Below are positions 1 through 9,731 of a stretch of 64,000 bases of DNA, piece after piece. The notes beneath the pieces were generated by a model. The model saw only the letters and a list, made by a program, of their open reading frames with translations, searched no databases and was not told the DNA's origin. Positions within the stretch are counted from its first letter, which is position 1; each line of letters opens with the position of its first letter. This DNA comes from Massilia phyllostachyos (GTDB lineage: Bacteria > Pseudomonadota > Gammaproteobacteria > Burkholderiales > Burkholderiaceae_D), in contig NZ_JAJNOC010000007.1 of the NCBI RefSeq assembly GCF_021044825.1, positions 124,001 to 188,000 on the forward strand, in the 5' to 3' direction. A program made the translations under genes and the position numbers.

Positions 1-2718
1 ATCGACCGCCTGGTGGTCGCAGCGCCAGGGGCGAAGCTCGGCATCATCGCGGCGGGCAAGGCCTATCTCGACCTGCTCGAAGCCCTCGAGCGCATCGGCC
101 TCGGACTCGACAAGCTCGAAGCCGCCGGCCTGCGCCTGTACAAGCCGGGCCTGACCTTCCCTTTGGCGCGCAATCGCCTGCACGCCTTCGCCGACGGCCT
201 GCAGGAAGTGCTGGTGGTGGAAGAGAAGGGCGACGTCATCGAGGGCCAGCTGAAAAGCCTGCTGTACAACCTCGCGCCGGAACAGCGTCCGCAGGTGCTC
301 GGCAAGACCGACACCGTCGGTGCGCCGCTGCTGTCGCAGCTGGGCGAGCTGCGTCCCTCGCGCATCGCCCCGGCCCTGGTGCGCTGGCTGGCGCCGAAGC
401 TCCCCGATCTCGACCTGGCGCAGCACCTGCCGCAGTTCTGCCGCTTTGATGCGCTGTCGAACGGCGCCGACATGGTCAAGCGCACCCCGTACTTTTGCTC
501 CGGCTGCCCGCACAACACGTCGACCAAGGTCCCTGAAGGCAGCCGCGCGCTGGCCGGCATCGGCTGCCACTTCATGGCGAGCTGGATGGGGCGCGACACC
601 TTCACGCTCACGCAGATGGGTGGCGAGGGCGTGCCCTGGGTCGCGGCCTCGCGCTTCACGCGCGAGAAGCACGTGTTCCAGAACCTGGGCGACGGCACCT
701 ATTACCACTCGGGCTACCTGGCGATCCGCCAGGCCATCGCCGCGCGCACCAACATCACCTATAAAATCCTGTACAACGACGCGGTGGCGATGACGGGCGG
801 CCAGCCGGTGGACGGTGCCTTGAGCGTGCCGCAGATCGTCCAGCAGGTGCTGAGCGAGGGCGCGGTCGAGGCGGTGGTCGTCACCGACGAGCCGGAAAAA
901 TACACGGGCGTGCAGCTGGCCGCCGGCGTCACCGTGCACCACCGCTCCGAACTCGACGCCATCCAGCGCCGCCTGCGCGAGGTGGCCGGCGTGACGGTGC
1001 TGGTCTACGACCAGACCTGCGCCGCCGAGAAGCGCCGCCGCCGCAAGAAGAACAAGCCGGACAAGGTCGTCTTCCCCGACCCGGCGCGCCGCATGGTGAT
1101 CAATCCGGCGGTCTGCGAAGGCTGCGGCGACTGCGGCGTGCAGTCGAACTGCCTGTCGATCCTGCCTTTGGCGACGCCGCTCGGCCGCAAGCGCCAGATC
1201 GAGCAGTCGTCCTGCAACAAGGACTATTCCTGCGTCGAAGGCTTCTGCCCGAGCTTCGTCTCGGTCATCGGCGGCGCCCTGAAGAAACCTGAGGCCGCCA
1301 CGCTGTCGCTCGGCCAGCTGGAAGAGATGCTGGCCGCCTATCCGCTGCCCACGCCCTACGGCTTCGCCAAGCCCTTCGAGATGTTGGTGGCGGGTGTCGG
1401 CGGCACTGGCGTGGTGACCGTGGGCGCCCTGATCACGATGGCGGCCCACCTCGAGGGCAAGGGCGCATCGACCCTCGACTTCATGGGCTTCGCCCAGAAG
1501 GGCGGGGCGGTGATGTCGCACGTGCGGGTGGCGCCGTCGCCGCGGCAGCTGCACCAGGTGCGCATCGACCTGCAGCAGGCCGACGCGCTGCTGGCCTGCG
1601 ACCTGGTGGTGGCCGCCATGCCGGACGCGCTGGCCGTCATGCGGCGCGGCCATACCCGCGTAGTCGCCAACGAGAACGAAACCCCGACCGCCGAGTTCAC
1701 GCGCGATCCGGACGCCGACATCCGCAAGGACGACCTGCTGGCCAAGATCGAGGACGCGGGCGGCCCGGCCCTGCGCCTGAACGCCCAGGAAGTCGCCGCC
1801 GGCGTGCTGGGCGACCCGATCGGCGCCAACATCCTGATCATGGGCGCGGCCTGGCAGCTCGGGCTGGTCCCGGTCGGCCTGCCGGCCCTCATGCGCGCGA
1901 TCGAATTGAACAACGTCGCCGTCGAGATGAACAAGAAGGCCTTCCTGCTGGGACGCCTGGTGGCGGCCGACGCCAAGGCGGTCGCGCGCCTGGCGCAGCC
2001 GGCCAAGGTGATCCAGTTCACGCCGCCGGCATCGCTGGACGACATCGTCGCCTTCCGCGCCGACTGGCTGACGCGCTACCAGGACGCGCGCTACGCAGGG
2101 CAGTACCGCGCTCTCGTGGCTGGATTGGAGGCGCGCGAAGTCGAGATCGAAGGCCCGGGCTCGAAACGGGCGGTCAGCAAGGCCCTGGCCCGCTCCCTGT
2201 TCAAGGTGATGGCCTACAAGGACGAGTACGAGGTGGCGCGCCTGCACCTCGACACCGGCTTCCTCGAGGGCCTCGGCCAGCAGTTCGAGGGCGATTTCCA
2301 CGTCGAGTACCACCTGGCCCCGCCGTTGCTGGCGCGGCGCAAGCCCGGCACGGACGTCCCCGCCAAGATGCGCTTCGGTCCCTGGATGCGCAGCGCCTTC
2401 CGCCTGCTCAAGCCCCTGAAAGTCCTGCGCGGCACCGCGCTCGACCCCTTCGGCTACACCCACGAGCGGCGCGCCGAGCGCCGCCTGCGCGACGACTGGC
2501 TGGCGCTGGCGGACATGCTCGCGACCGGCCTCACCCTGGAAAACCGCGCCGCGGCGCTCAAGCTGGCCGGGGTGGGGGAGACCATCCGCGGCTACGGCCA
2601 CGTGAAGGCGGCGAACATGGCGCGCGCCCGCGCCGAAACCGCGGTGCTGCTGGAAGAATTCCGGCATCCGGGCGTGAAGGCGTCCGTGGTCCAGCTGCAT
2701 CGTTCCGCGCAACGCTAA
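1..2718 (+). CDS. Indolepyruvate ferredoxin oxidoreductase family protein (3' part, start outside window)
   Basis: The reading frame is open from base 1, so about 905 C-terminal residues of a fused alpha/gamma enzyme (usually near 1,150-1,200 aa) are present. The family oxidatively decarboxylates aryl 2-oxo acids such as indolepyruvate to acyl-CoA using thiamine diphosphate and ferredoxin. Visible parts: a TPP-binding region with the CSGCPHN motif (about residues 160-310), a Cys-rich 4Fe-4S-like stretch CEGCGDCGVQSNC (about 370), and a gamma-type domain beginning near AGVGGTGVVTVGAL (about 463). A C-terminal segment of roughly 200 residues matches the extension usual in the fused proteobacterial form. 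The enzyme probably serves aromatic or branched amino-acid catabolism. Family assignment is secure; the substrate is inferred. Confidence 0.93.
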   Translation: MDRLVVAAPGAKLGIIAAGKAYLDLLEALERIGLGLDKLEAAGLRLYKPGLTFPLARNRLHAFADGLQEVLVVEEKGDVIEGQLKSLLYNLAPEQRPQVLGKTDTVGAPLLSQLGELRPSRIAPALVRWLAPKLPDLDLAQHLPQFCRFDALSNGADMVKRTPYFCSGCPHNTSTKVPEGSRALAGIGCHFMASWMGRDTFTLTQMGGEGVPWVAASRFTREKHVFQNLGDGTYYHSGYLAIRQAIAARTNITYKILYNDAVAMTGGQPVDGALSVPQIVQQVLSEGAVEAVVVTDEPEKYTGVQLAAGVTVHHRSELDAIQRRLREVAGVTVLVYDQTCAAEKRRRRKKNKPDKVVFPDPARRMVINPAVCEGCGDCGVQSNCLSILPLATPLGRKRQIEQSSCNKDYSCVEGFCPSFVSVIGGALKKPEAATLSLGQLEEMLAAYPLPTPYGFAKPFEMLVAGVGGTGVVTVGALITMAAHLEGKGASTLDFMGFAQKGGAVMSHVRVAPSPRQLHQVRIDLQQADALLACDLVVAAMPDALAVMRRGHTRVVANENETPTAEFTRDPDADIRKDDLLAKIEDAGGPALRLNAQEVAAGVLGDPIGANILIMGAAWQLGLVPVGLPALMRAIELNNVAVEMNKKAFLLGRLVAADAKAVARLAQPAKVIQFTPPASLDDIVAFRADWLTRYQDARYAGQYRALVAGLEAREVEIEGPGSKRAVSKALARSLFKVMAYKDEYEVARLHLDTGFLEGLGQQFEGDFHVEYHLAPPLLARRKPGTDVPAKMRFGPWMRSAFRLLKPLKVLRGTALDPFGYTHERRAERRLRDDWLALADMLATGLTLENRAAALKLAGVGETIRGYGHVKAANMARARAETAVLLEEFRHPGVKASVVQLHRSAQR

Positions 2719-2863
2719 ATATTGCTATACGCCAATATGCTGCACCGCAGCGTATCATATGCTCCTCGAATCGCCGGCCTGTGTCGGCGATTGTCATTTC
2801 TGGCGTCGAGCTTTCATTTTTCGCATTTATTCCCGTATTTATTTCATGCATGCCGAGGACACC

Positions 2864-3115
2864 ATGGACCATTATCACAAGATCATCAGGGATGCCGCCG
2901 CGTCGATGCTGCAGGCATGGCGCGAAGCACGCGGATTCTTCCTCAGCATCGAGGTCTGGATGATGTTGCTGGTGGCCGGCGCCAGCGTCGGCGGCGCCTG
3001 GCTGGCCCTGCTGGGCAGCCTGTGGGGCCTGGCGCTGCTGGTCTTCGCCATCGGCTATATACCGGCGCGCGCGGTGTTGCACGCGCGGCAAGTGCTGTCC
3101 TGGCCCTTCGTGTAA
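2864..3115 (+). CDS. Small membrane protein, unknown function
   Basis: This encodes 83 residues. The start is taken at 2864 because GAGG lies a few bases upstream; in-frame ATGs at 2759 and 2846 lack this. The N-terminus is amphipathic and charged (MDHYHKIIRDAAASML). It is followed by one long or two short hydrophobic segments rich in Gly, Ala and Leu (about residues 28-68) and a basic tail. It sits alone in a more AT-rich gap between the oxidoreductase and the chemotaxis operon. No family is recognised; it may be an inner-membrane accessory protein. Confidence 0.6.
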   Translation: MDHYHKIIRDAAASMLQAWREARGFFLSIEVWMMLLVAGASVGGAWLALLGSLWGLALLVFAIGYIPARAVLHARQVLSWPFV

Positions 3116-3280
3116 GTGCTGGCGCATGCTTGCCGCATAAAATGTGTTTCGGAAGCGCAACAAAACCAACAAATCAGCGATTTTCGTTTTTACCGGATTT
3201 ACTGATTTTGCGTTTTCTGTGATGATAGCGACATTCCAAGCGGCAACTCGCTTGTCCACTGTCCCAACCATCACACAACC

Positions 3281-4975
3281 ATGCAGACTACGCTTCCGGA
3301 ATCGAAAGATATCAACGAACTGCGCGCCATCCACGGCGCCCTGGACCGTGCCCAGGCCCTGATCGAGTTCGGCCTCGACGGCACCATCCTGCGCGCCAAC
3401 GATAACTTCCTGGCGCTGACCGGCTATGCGGCCGACGAGATCGTCGGCAAGCACCACGCGATGTTCTGCGAGCCGTCCTTCGTCGAATCGGAAGAGTACG
3501 TGCAGTTCTGGGCCGACCTGGCTTGCGGCAAGCTGGAGCGCGCCGAGTACAAGCGTCTCGGCAAGGGCGGCAAGGAAGTCTGGATCAATGCGTCCTATAA
3601 CCCGATCCTCGATGAAGCGGGGCGCATCGTCAAGGTCATGAAGTTCGCGACCGACGTCAGCGAACAAAAGCGCCGCAATGGCGAATCCGCCGGCATGGTC
3701 GCCGCGATGCGCAAGTCGCAGGCGGTGGTGGAATTCGACATGGACGGCGTGCTCCTGTGCGCCAACGAAAACTTCCTCGACCTGCTCGGCTACCAGCTGG
3801 CCGACGTCGAGGGCGAGCACCACCGCGTGTTCTGCGACGACGAATACGCGGCCAGCGCCGCCTACCGCAAGTTCTGGCAGAAGCTGGGCCGCGGCGAGTA
3901 CGACGAAGGCCGCTACAAGCGCATCGGCAACGACGGCAAGGTGGTCTGGATCCAGGCGACCTACAACCCGATCTTCGACCTCTCGGGCCGTCCGGTCAAG
4001 GTGGTGAAGTTCGCCACCGACATCACCGAGCAGGTGATGCTGGAGCAGGCCGCGGTCAACCGCACCCAGCTCGAGCGCCGCAAGGTCGACAGCCTGCTGG
4101 AACAGGTGGCGCGCGCCGCGCGCGGCGACCTGACCGGCGACGTCCAGATCGACGGCGACGAGCCGCTCGACCAGCTGGCGCGCGGCGTCATGAAGATGAT
4201 CGGCGACCTGCGCAGCGTGATCGGCGACGTCGTCGGCGCAGCCGACCGCCTGTCGGAATCCTCGCGCACCATCGCCGACCGTTCCAACACCGTCGCCGCC
4301 AGCGCCCAGGCCCTCGGCGCCACGGTGGAAGAGATGAACGCCTCGGTCGACGGCCTGACCGCCTCGATCGGCAGCATCGCCCGCAACACCCAGGACGCCA
4401 ACGCCCTGGCCCAGGCCACCCGCAACGAAGCGGAGCTGGGCGCCAACGCGATCGCCCGTTCGATCGAAGCGATGGGCATGATCAACCAGTCGTCGGAAGA
4501 CATCGGCGAGATCGTCAAGGTGATCGGCGACATCGCCAGCCAGACCAATATGCTCGCCTTCAACGCCGCGATCGAAGCGGCGCGCGCCGGCGAACACGGC
4601 CTCGGCTTCTCGGTGGTGGCGGACGAAGTGAGGAAGCTCGCCGAGCGCTCCTCGCAGGCGACCAAGGAAATCTCGAAGCTGATCAACGAATCGGTGCGCC
4701 GCGTGGCCCAGGGCAGCGACATCTCGCGCCAGGCCAGCGAAGCGTTCGACCGCATCGCCGCCGGCGTGGCGCGCACCTCGCAGGCGATCTCGGACATCTC
4801 GTCGAGCGCCAGCGAGCAGTCGCTGACCGCCAAGGAAGTCAGCGCCGCGATCCTCTACATCGCCCAGGAAACCGAGAAATCGGCCGGCAGCTGCGACAGC
4901 ATCGCCCGCTCGACCGAAGGCCTGAACGAGAACGCCGAGCGCCTCAGCCACGCCGTCAGCCGCTTCATGGTCTGA
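3281..4975 (+). CDS. Methyl-accepting chemotaxis protein with two PAS domains, soluble type
   Basis: This 564-residue receptor has two tandem PAS/PAC domains (about 15-130 and 140-255, each ending in a [18 protein letters not shown] type PAC motif). A linker region (about 265-320) and a signalling domain containing the conserved hairpin core ([20 protein letters not shown], about 415-435) follow. I see no transmembrane segment or signal peptide, so it is probably cytoplasmic or membrane-associated and senses redox, a bound flavin/heme or a small ligand through PAS. It is the first gene of a receptor-cheR-cheD-cheW operon, with 4 bases separating it from cheR. There is no strong Shine-Dalgarno before the ATG. 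Confidence 0.93.
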   Translation: MQTTLPESKDINELRAIHGALDRAQALIEFGLDGTILRANDNFLALTGYAADEIVGKHHAMFCEPSFVESEEYVQFWADLACGKLERAEYKRLGKGGKEVWINASYNPILDEAGRIVKVMKFATDVSEQKRRNGESAGMVAAMRKSQAVVEFDMDGVLLCANENFLDLLGYQLADVEGEHHRVFCDDEYAASAAYRKFWQKLGRGEYDEGRYKRIGNDGKVVWIQATYNPIFDLSGRPVKVVKFATDITEQVMLEQAAVNRTQLERRKVDSLLEQVARAARGDLTGDVQIDGDEPLDQLARGVMKMIGDLRSVIGDVVGAADRLSESSRTIADRSNTVAASAQALGATVEEMNASVDGLTASIGSIARNTQDANALAQATRNEAELGANAIARSIEAMGMINQSSEDIGEIVKVIGDIASQTNMLAFNAAIEAARAGEHGLGFSVVADEVRKLAERSSQATKEISKLINESVRRVAQGSDISRQASEAFDRIAAGVARTSQAISDISSSASEQSLTAKEVSAAILYIAQETEKSAGSCDSIARSTEGLNENAERLSHAVSRFMV

Positions 4976-4979
4976 GCCG

Positions 4980-5804
4980 ATGGAACTCGCCGACGACACC
5001 CTGCATAGCGTGATCGCCCTGGTGCGCCAGCACACCGGCATCGCGATGAACGAGCACAAGCGCGTGCTGCTGCAAGGCCGCCTGCTGCCGCGCATGCGCG
5101 CCCTGGGTCTCACCAGCTACCGCGACTACGTCGCCCGCGTCGCAGCGGGCGGCCCGGAAGTCGAGGCCTTCGTGAACATGGTCACCACCAACGACAGCGC
5201 CTTCTTCCGCACGCCGGCGGTGTGGCGCTGGCTGGAGAGCAGCTTCCTCGACGCCTGGCGCAACAACGCCGACGGCGGCGTGCTGCGCATCTGGTCGGCG
5301 GCCGCCGCCACCGGCGAGGAAGCGTATTCGCTGGCCATGCTGTGCGCCGAGCTGCGTGAACGCCATCCGAACTTCCGCTACGCGATCCATGCCACCGACA
5401 TCGCGAGCGAAGCGCTGGCCCAGGCCAGGAGCGGCAGCTACGGCGGCCGCTCGGCCGAACGTTTTCAGGCGGCGCACCCGGCGCTGTTCGCCAAGTACAT
5501 GGCCCCAGGCGCCGCAGCCGGCGAATACGTCGTCACGCCGGCCCTGCGCGAGTGCGTCACCTTCGCCGAGCACAACCTGCTGGGGCCCGCCCCGATGCGC
5601 GGGCATTTCGACCTGGTCATGCTGCGCAACGTCCTGATCTACTTCGACGAAGCGACCCAGGAACGCGCGCTGCGCCAGGTGCGCGTCGCCATGCGCTCTA
5701 GGGGCCGCCTCGTGCTGGGCGAGCAGGAAACCATCAGCCGCATCGCCACGCCGTTCGAATTCGAACAGCATCACGTTTATCGCATCGCCGGGGAGGGCGC
5801 ATGA
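4980..5804 (+). CDS. cheR: CheR, chemotaxis protein methyltransferase
   Basis: This 274-residue protein transfers methyl groups from S-adenosylmethionine to receptor glutamates. An N-terminal helical CheR domain (about 1-75, with TNDSAFFR near the junction) is followed by a SAM-binding fold. That fold has the WSAAAATGEEAYSLAM motif (about 104-119; usual form WSAACSTGEEPYSLAM) and a late RNVLIYFD motif (about 219-226). It starts 4 bases after the receptor and overlaps cheD by 4 bases, so it is translationally coupled. Its likely substrate is the receptor just upstream. Confidence 0.95.
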   Translation: MELADDTLHSVIALVRQHTGIAMNEHKRVLLQGRLLPRMRALGLTSYRDYVARVAAGGPEVEAFVNMVTTNDSAFFRTPAVWRWLESSFLDAWRNNADGGVLRIWSAAAATGEEAYSLAMLCAELRERHPNFRYAIHATDIASEALAQARSGSYGGRSAERFQAAHPALFAKYMAPGAAAGEYVVTPALRECVTFAEHNLLGPAPMRGHFDLVMLRNVLIYFDEATQERALRQVRVAMRSRGRLVLGEQETISRIATPFEFEQHHVYRIAGEGA

Positions 5805-6361
5805 TGTTCGCAACTACGCAGGCTTTCAATCACGCGGCAAGGACCGCGCCGCCGCCGGCGCTGCCGCAGTCTCGCGCGCGCATGGACATCGAGCACACCC
5901 GCCACGTGTACAGCGGCCAGATGCGCGTCGGCGCGGGCGAGGACGTCCTGACCGCGCTGCTCGGCTCCTGCGTCGGCATCGGCATCATCTGGCGCGCGCG
6001 CGGCCGCTGCGGCCTGGCGCACTGCTTCCTGCCGGACAGCGTGGACACTGCCGGCAGCGGCGCGCGCTACGTCAGCGCCGCCATTCCCGGCCTGTTGGCC
6101 GCGATGGGCGTGCGCCGCGAGCACTACGGCGAGGTCGAGGTGGTCGTCGCCGGCGGCGCCCACATGCTGCGCACCCACGGCGCCGACCACCAGGTCGGAC
6201 GCCGCAACATCGCCGCCGCGCGCGAACACCTGGCCAGCCGCGGCCTGAACGTGGCGTTCCAGGACGTCGGCGGCAGCCGCGGCCGCCGCATCAGCATCGA
6301 TTGCGAGCGCCAGACATTCGAAGTGGTGCGCGTCGGCGAGCCGCAGGAGGCCTTCGCATGA
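5801..6361 (+). CDS. cheD: CheD, chemoreceptor glutamine deamidase
   Basis: This 186-residue protein belongs to the CheD family, which deamidates specific glutamines of chemoreceptors. The catalytic Cys is in LLGSCVGIGI (about residue 50) and the His in GLAHCFLPD (about 68), both in family position, with a Thr just before the LLGSC motif. Its ATG overlaps the cheR stop (ATGA) and its own stop overlaps the next start in the same way. The first 30 residues or so are an extra, poorly conserved leader; an internal ATG at 5881 (MDIEHT) could be an alternative start and would give a more typical length. Confidence 0.92.
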   Translation: MMFATTQAFNHAARTAPPPALPQSRARMDIEHTRHVYSGQMRVGAGEDVLTALLGSCVGIGIIWRARGRCGLAHCFLPDSVDTAGSGARYVSAAIPGLLAAMGVRREHYGEVEVVVAGGAHMLRTHGADHQVGRRNIAAAREHLASRGLNVAFQDVGGSRGRRISIDCERQTFEVVRVGEPQEAFA

Positions 6362-7929
6362 ACGCCTCTCCCCAACTGATCTCGTCGCCGGAAGTGCAGG
6401 CCGCGGTGGCGGCGCGCGCCCAGGCGATCGCCCTCGGCGCGCGCGCGCTGCAGGAAGCCGCCGGCATGGAACTGTTCGGCACCTTCTACCTCGGCGGCCA
6501 GGAGTTCGCGATCGACGCCGACTGCATCCGCGAAGTGGTGCGCTCGCCCTACCGGATCACCCCGATCCCGCTATCGCCGCCCTACCTGGAAGGCATCTTC
6601 ACCTTGCGCGGCGTCGCCATCCCGATGGTCAACCTGGCGCGCATCTTCGACCCGCAGGCGCCGGCTTCGTCCAGCGAGCAGCGCGTCGCCATCATCGACC
6701 ACGAGGACGTGCAGGTCGGCCTGGTGTTCGACATGACCGGCGAGGTGTTGCGCGTCGCCCCCGAGCAGCGCAGCACCCTGCGCTACGAGGGCGGCCAGGC
6801 CGTGATCAAGGGCGCCATCACGCTCGACGGCGGCGAGCGCATGCTGCAGGTGCTCGACCCGGCGGCCCTGATCCGCATCGACAACGTGCCGCAGGTGCGC
6901 TCGCTGTCGAACGCCACCCGCAACGCCGAGCGCCAGCGCTTCCTGCGCCAGGCGCAGGGGCATAAATGCATCGCCTTCCGCGTCGGCGGCATGCACTTCG
7001 CGCTGGCCATGGAAGCGGTGCAGGAAATCATCCGCGTGCCGGAACTGAACGAATCGGTCATGCTGGGCAAGCTCTGCAAGGGCTGGTTCAACCTGCGTGG
7101 CGCGCCGGTCGGCGTGGTCGATTTCGCGGCTCTGCTGCAGGCCGGCAGCGGCCAGGCGGGCGAGGACCAGCGCGTGCTGATCGTGCGCGTCGGCGACGAC
7201 CGCCTGGGCCTGCTGGTGGATTCGGTGGACGACATCCGGCCCTACTTCGACAGCGACATCCTGCCGATCCCGATGCTCGGCACGCGCCGCGCCGGCATGT
7301 TCCGCGGCTGCCTGCCGGATCCGGACGGCGCCGATGCGATCTTCCTGGCGCATGCGCAGATCTTCTCGGACGCCGAGGTGTCGGAGATCTGCTCCGGCCA
7401 CCGGCGCCTGTACCAGGACCAGGTCAAGGCCGCCGGCCAGGCCTCGAGCGCGGTTGGCCGGCGCCAGGTCTACCTGGCCTTCTCGCTGGACACCGGCTGG
7501 GCCACCGACATCAAGCAGGTGCGCGAGATCGTGCCTTTCGCCGAGAATGTGACGCGCCCGCCCGGCATGCCGGAGTGCGTGCACGGCATGATGCAGCTGC
7601 GCCAGCAGATGGTGTGCGTGATCGACCTGCGCCGCCTGTACGGCATGCCGGCGTCCAGCGGCACCACCGAGCGCCGCATCCTGGTGCTCGAGCACGGCGA
7701 CGAACGCTACGGCATCATCGTCGACCACGTCGACACCATCCTGTCGCTGCCGGACAGCCAGCGCCGTCCGTCGCCGCAGCTCTTGAAGCTGAACGGCCCG
7801 CAGGACATGCGGCGCGATGCGGGCGAGGTGCTGGAAGTGCCGGCGGAAGGCGGGGGGGATACGAAAGTCCTGACGCTGTTCGACAAGGCGCGCTTCATCG
7901 AGACGCTGCGCGCCCAGCTCCAGGCCTGA
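6358..7929 (+). CDS. Multi-domain CheW-like protein with three CheW domains
   Basis: This 523-residue protein consists of three successive CheW-type folds at about 35-185, 205-350 and 375-520. Each begins with a beta-strand motif (TFYLGGQEFAI, CIAFRVGGMHFAL, VYLAFSLDTGWA) and contains a later strand pair (GIFTLRGVAIPMV, GWFNLRGAPVGVV, GMMQLRQQMVCVI). CheW couples receptors to the CheA kinase. No CheA P1-P4 domains are present, so this looks like a scaffold protein. The start at 6358 overlaps the cheD stop. It is the last gene of the operon and must work with a CheA encoded elsewhere. Confidence 0.88.
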   Translation: MNASPQLISSPEVQAAVAARAQAIALGARALQEAAGMELFGTFYLGGQEFAIDADCIREVVRSPYRITPIPLSPPYLEGIFTLRGVAIPMVNLARIFDPQAPASSSEQRVAIIDHEDVQVGLVFDMTGEVLRVAPEQRSTLRYEGGQAVIKGAITLDGGERMLQVLDPAALIRIDNVPQVRSLSNATRNAERQRFLRQAQGHKCIAFRVGGMHFALAMEAVQEIIRVPELNESVMLGKLCKGWFNLRGAPVGVVDFAALLQAGSGQAGEDQRVLIVRVGDDRLGLLVDSVDDIRPYFDSDILPIPMLGTRRAGMFRGCLPDPDGADAIFLAHAQIFSDAEVSEICSGHRRLYQDQVKAAGQASSAVGRRQVYLAFSLDTGWATDIKQVREIVPFAENVTRPPGMPECVHGMMQLRQQMVCVIDLRRLYGMPASSGTTERRILVLEHGDERYGIIVDHVDTILSLPDSQRRPSPQLLKLNGPQDMRRDAGEVLEVPAEGGGDTKVLTLFDKARFIETLRAQLQA

Positions 7930-7932
7930 ACG

Positions 7933-8046
7933 GTAGGGTGCACGGCTTCGCCGTGCGCGCGTCCAACTACGGGGGGCGCAGGGACAGCTCATCCGGGAGC
8001 TGAACGCGTGGGCGGAGGAACGCGGGGCCGCCCAGGCCCACCCTAC
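7933..8046. repeat. Dispersed repeat with GTAGGGTG...CACCCTAC ends
   Basis: This 114-bp intergenic element begins GTAGGGTG and ends CACCCTAC. Its right half (GAACGCGTGGGCGGAGG ... GGCCGCCCAGGCCCACC) is nearly identical to the repeat at 63712-63824. Related copies are at 27955-27983 and 48534-48576. It lies between convergent genes and could double as a transcription terminator. Confidence 0.8.
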
Positions 8047-8053
8047 AACAGCA

Positions 8054-8968
8054 TCACGGCTCGGCCAGGAAGGCCTTGACCTCGCCCTGGAAGCGCTGCG
8101 GCTGATCCCACATGATGAAGTGGGCGCTGTCCGGAATACGCTTCAAGGTCAGCTGCCGCACCGGCGCATACGCGCTCTTGTACACGTCATCGAACTGCTC
8201 GGCCGGCAGCGGCACGGTCTTCGGCTGCACGTAGAGCACGGTCACCGGCTTGCTGATCTTCGACAGTTCCGGAATCAGGTTGGTCACCAGCAGTTCGCGG
8301 AAGGCGCGCGTGCTGACACCCGCGTCGCTGCTCATCGAATCGTCGATCGCGCCGGGGCGCATGTCGGCGGTGTCGACCATGCCGGCGATGGTCTCGTTGG
8401 CGCGCTGGCGGCGCTGCTCGGGGCTGGCCGCCAGGTTGCCGGCGGCGATCGCGTCGGCCACCGCCGCGACCTTGTCGGGGCCCGCGCCGGGGCCGGCGAA
8501 GAAGGTGCCGAGGTAGGGGTACATGTCGACCACCATCAGCTTCGACAGCGCATCCGGATGGCGCGCCGCCAGCATCAGGCCCATGGTGCCGCCCATCGAG
8601 TGGCCGATCACCGCCGGCTGCTTCAGGCCGGCGTCCTTGATGTAGCGCGCGATTTCTTCCGCCACCGGCGCGGCGACGTCGCCTTCCTTGTTGCCGCCCA
8701 CCGGCTGGCCGGCGAAGCCCGACAGCTGCACCAGGTGGTAGCGGTAGCCCGGCACCGCGGCCACCGTGGTGGCCCAGGCGCGCGGCGAGGAGTTCAGGCC
8801 CGGGATCAGGACCACGTCGGGGCCCGCGCCGACGGAGATGACGGTGATGCGGTTCGATTCGAAGGGCGCCGCGAAGGCGCTGGAAACCGGCAGCAGGACT
8901 GCCAGGCTTGCCGCCGCGGCAAGCACGGAACGGCGCGATAACAGGCGAGAAGCACGTGGACGACGCAT
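8054..8968 (-). CDS. Exported alpha/beta hydrolase
   Basis: This encodes 304 residues. The start at 8968 is preceded by AGGGGA at proper spacing; the frame stays open further upstream but lacks these signals and reads antisense through the next gene. The N-terminus has a signal peptide with a twin-arginine-like stretch (SRRSVLAAA, about 12-20), so Tat export is possible. The fold shows an oxyanion-region motif LIPGLNSSP, the nucleophile elbow GHSMGG (Ser near residue 130) and a late DSAHFIMWDQP with the catalytic His. Probably a periplasmic esterase or lipase-like enzyme; the substrate is unknown. It is transcribed in the same direction as the redoxin gene, about 100 bases downstream of it. 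Confidence 0.88.
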   Translation of the reverse strand: MRRPRASRLLSRRSVLAAAASLAVLLPVSSAFAAPFESNRITVISVGAGPDVVLIPGLNSSPRAWATTVAAVPGYRYHLVQLSGFAGQPVGGNKEGDVAAPVAEEIARYIKDAGLKQPAVIGHSMGGTMGLMLAARHPDALSKLMVVDMYPYLGTFFAGPGAGPDKVAAVADAIAAGNLAASPEQRRQRANETIAGMVDTADMRPGAIDDSMSSDAGVSTRAFRELLVTNLIPELSKISKPVTVLYVQPKTVPLPAEQFDDVYKSAYAPVRQLTLKRIPDSAHFIMWDQPQRFQGEVKAFLAEP

Positions 8969-9066
8969 TCGGATATCCCCTTGTTGATGTGGTGCGGCCA
9001 TCATAGCAGCGCCCCGGCCGCAAAAGCCGGGGCGGGGAACGATTATCCTGCGCGCATGCCGGCGGC

Positions 9067-9678
9067 TCAGCCGTACTTGACCGAGCAGCCGTAGGGCTTG
9101 GTGACCGCCTGCGCCAGCGGCTTGCCGGCCAGCGCATCGTCGATCGCCTGGACCACGTAGTTGGTGGCGGTCTTGATGTCGGCCGGGTTGGCGGTGGGCT
9201 TGCTGTCGATCGCGCCGGCGTAGACCAGCTTGCCGCTCGGGTCGATCAGGTACATGTGCGGCGTGGTGCGCGCGCCGTAGGCCTTGCCGATCGCGCCGCC
9301 GACGTCCATCACGGTGGCCGTGGGCGCCGCGCCCTTGGCCTTCAGCCAGTCGTTCACGGCGCTCGCTTTCGCGCCGCGGTCGCCGCCTTCGGGGCTGGTG
9401 TTCACCGCCACCCACACCACGCCCTTGCCGGCCGCGTACTTCTGCACGCCCGGCATATTGCCGCCGTCGTAGTGCTTCTTGACGAAGGGGCACTCGGGAT
9501 TGACCCATTCGAGCACCACGTACTTGCCCTTGAACTGGTTGAGCGAGACCGGCTTGCCGGCGCTGTCGACGCCGGAGAAGCCTGGTGCGGCCTGGCCGAC
9601 CACGGCCTCGGCCTGGGCGGCGCCGGCGAGCAGCATGGCGGCGGCGAACAGGGAGCTTGCGATGGTGGTGCGCTTCAT
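9067..9678 (-). CDS. Periplasmic redoxin (AhpC/TSA-like thioredoxin-fold protein)
   Basis: This encodes 203 residues, starting at 9678 where a strong AAGGAGG lies just upstream. A signal peptide (about 1-23, ending AGAAQA) is followed by a redoxin domain. The active-site stretch WVNPECPFVKKHY has a single N-terminal Cys, as in peroxiredoxin-like redoxins, not CxxC. A cis-Pro loop follows (ARTTPHMYLIDPSG, about 128-141), and a second Cys lies close to the C-terminus (YGCSVKYG). The gene starts 53 bases after the DsbD-type reductase ends, so the two are probably one operon and the reductase could keep this protein reduced. Confidence 0.88.
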   Translation of the reverse strand: MKRTTIASSLFAAAMLLAGAAQAEAVVGQAAPGFSGVDSAGKPVSLNQFKGKYVVLEWVNPECPFVKKHYDGGNMPGVQKYAAGKGVVWVAVNTSPEGGDRGAKASAVNDWLKAKGAAPTATVMDVGGAIGKAYGARTTPHMYLIDPSGKLVYAGAIDSKPTANPADIKTATNYVVQAIDDALAGKPLAQAVTKPYGCSVKYG

Positions 9679-9731
9679 GAAATCCTCCTTGGGTTGGTGG
9701 GACTGCACATGCATCGGGAACGTATCGTAAG

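Noticed and set aside
3155-3215. Inverted repeat AAATCAG...CTGATTT before the double-PAS receptor
   Set aside because: Arms of only 7 bases with a long AT-rich loop; could be chance.
2558-5113. Open frame of 851 codons on the minus strand
   Set aside because: It is antisense to the oxidoreductase end and to the chemoreceptor. No family resemblance; biased composition.
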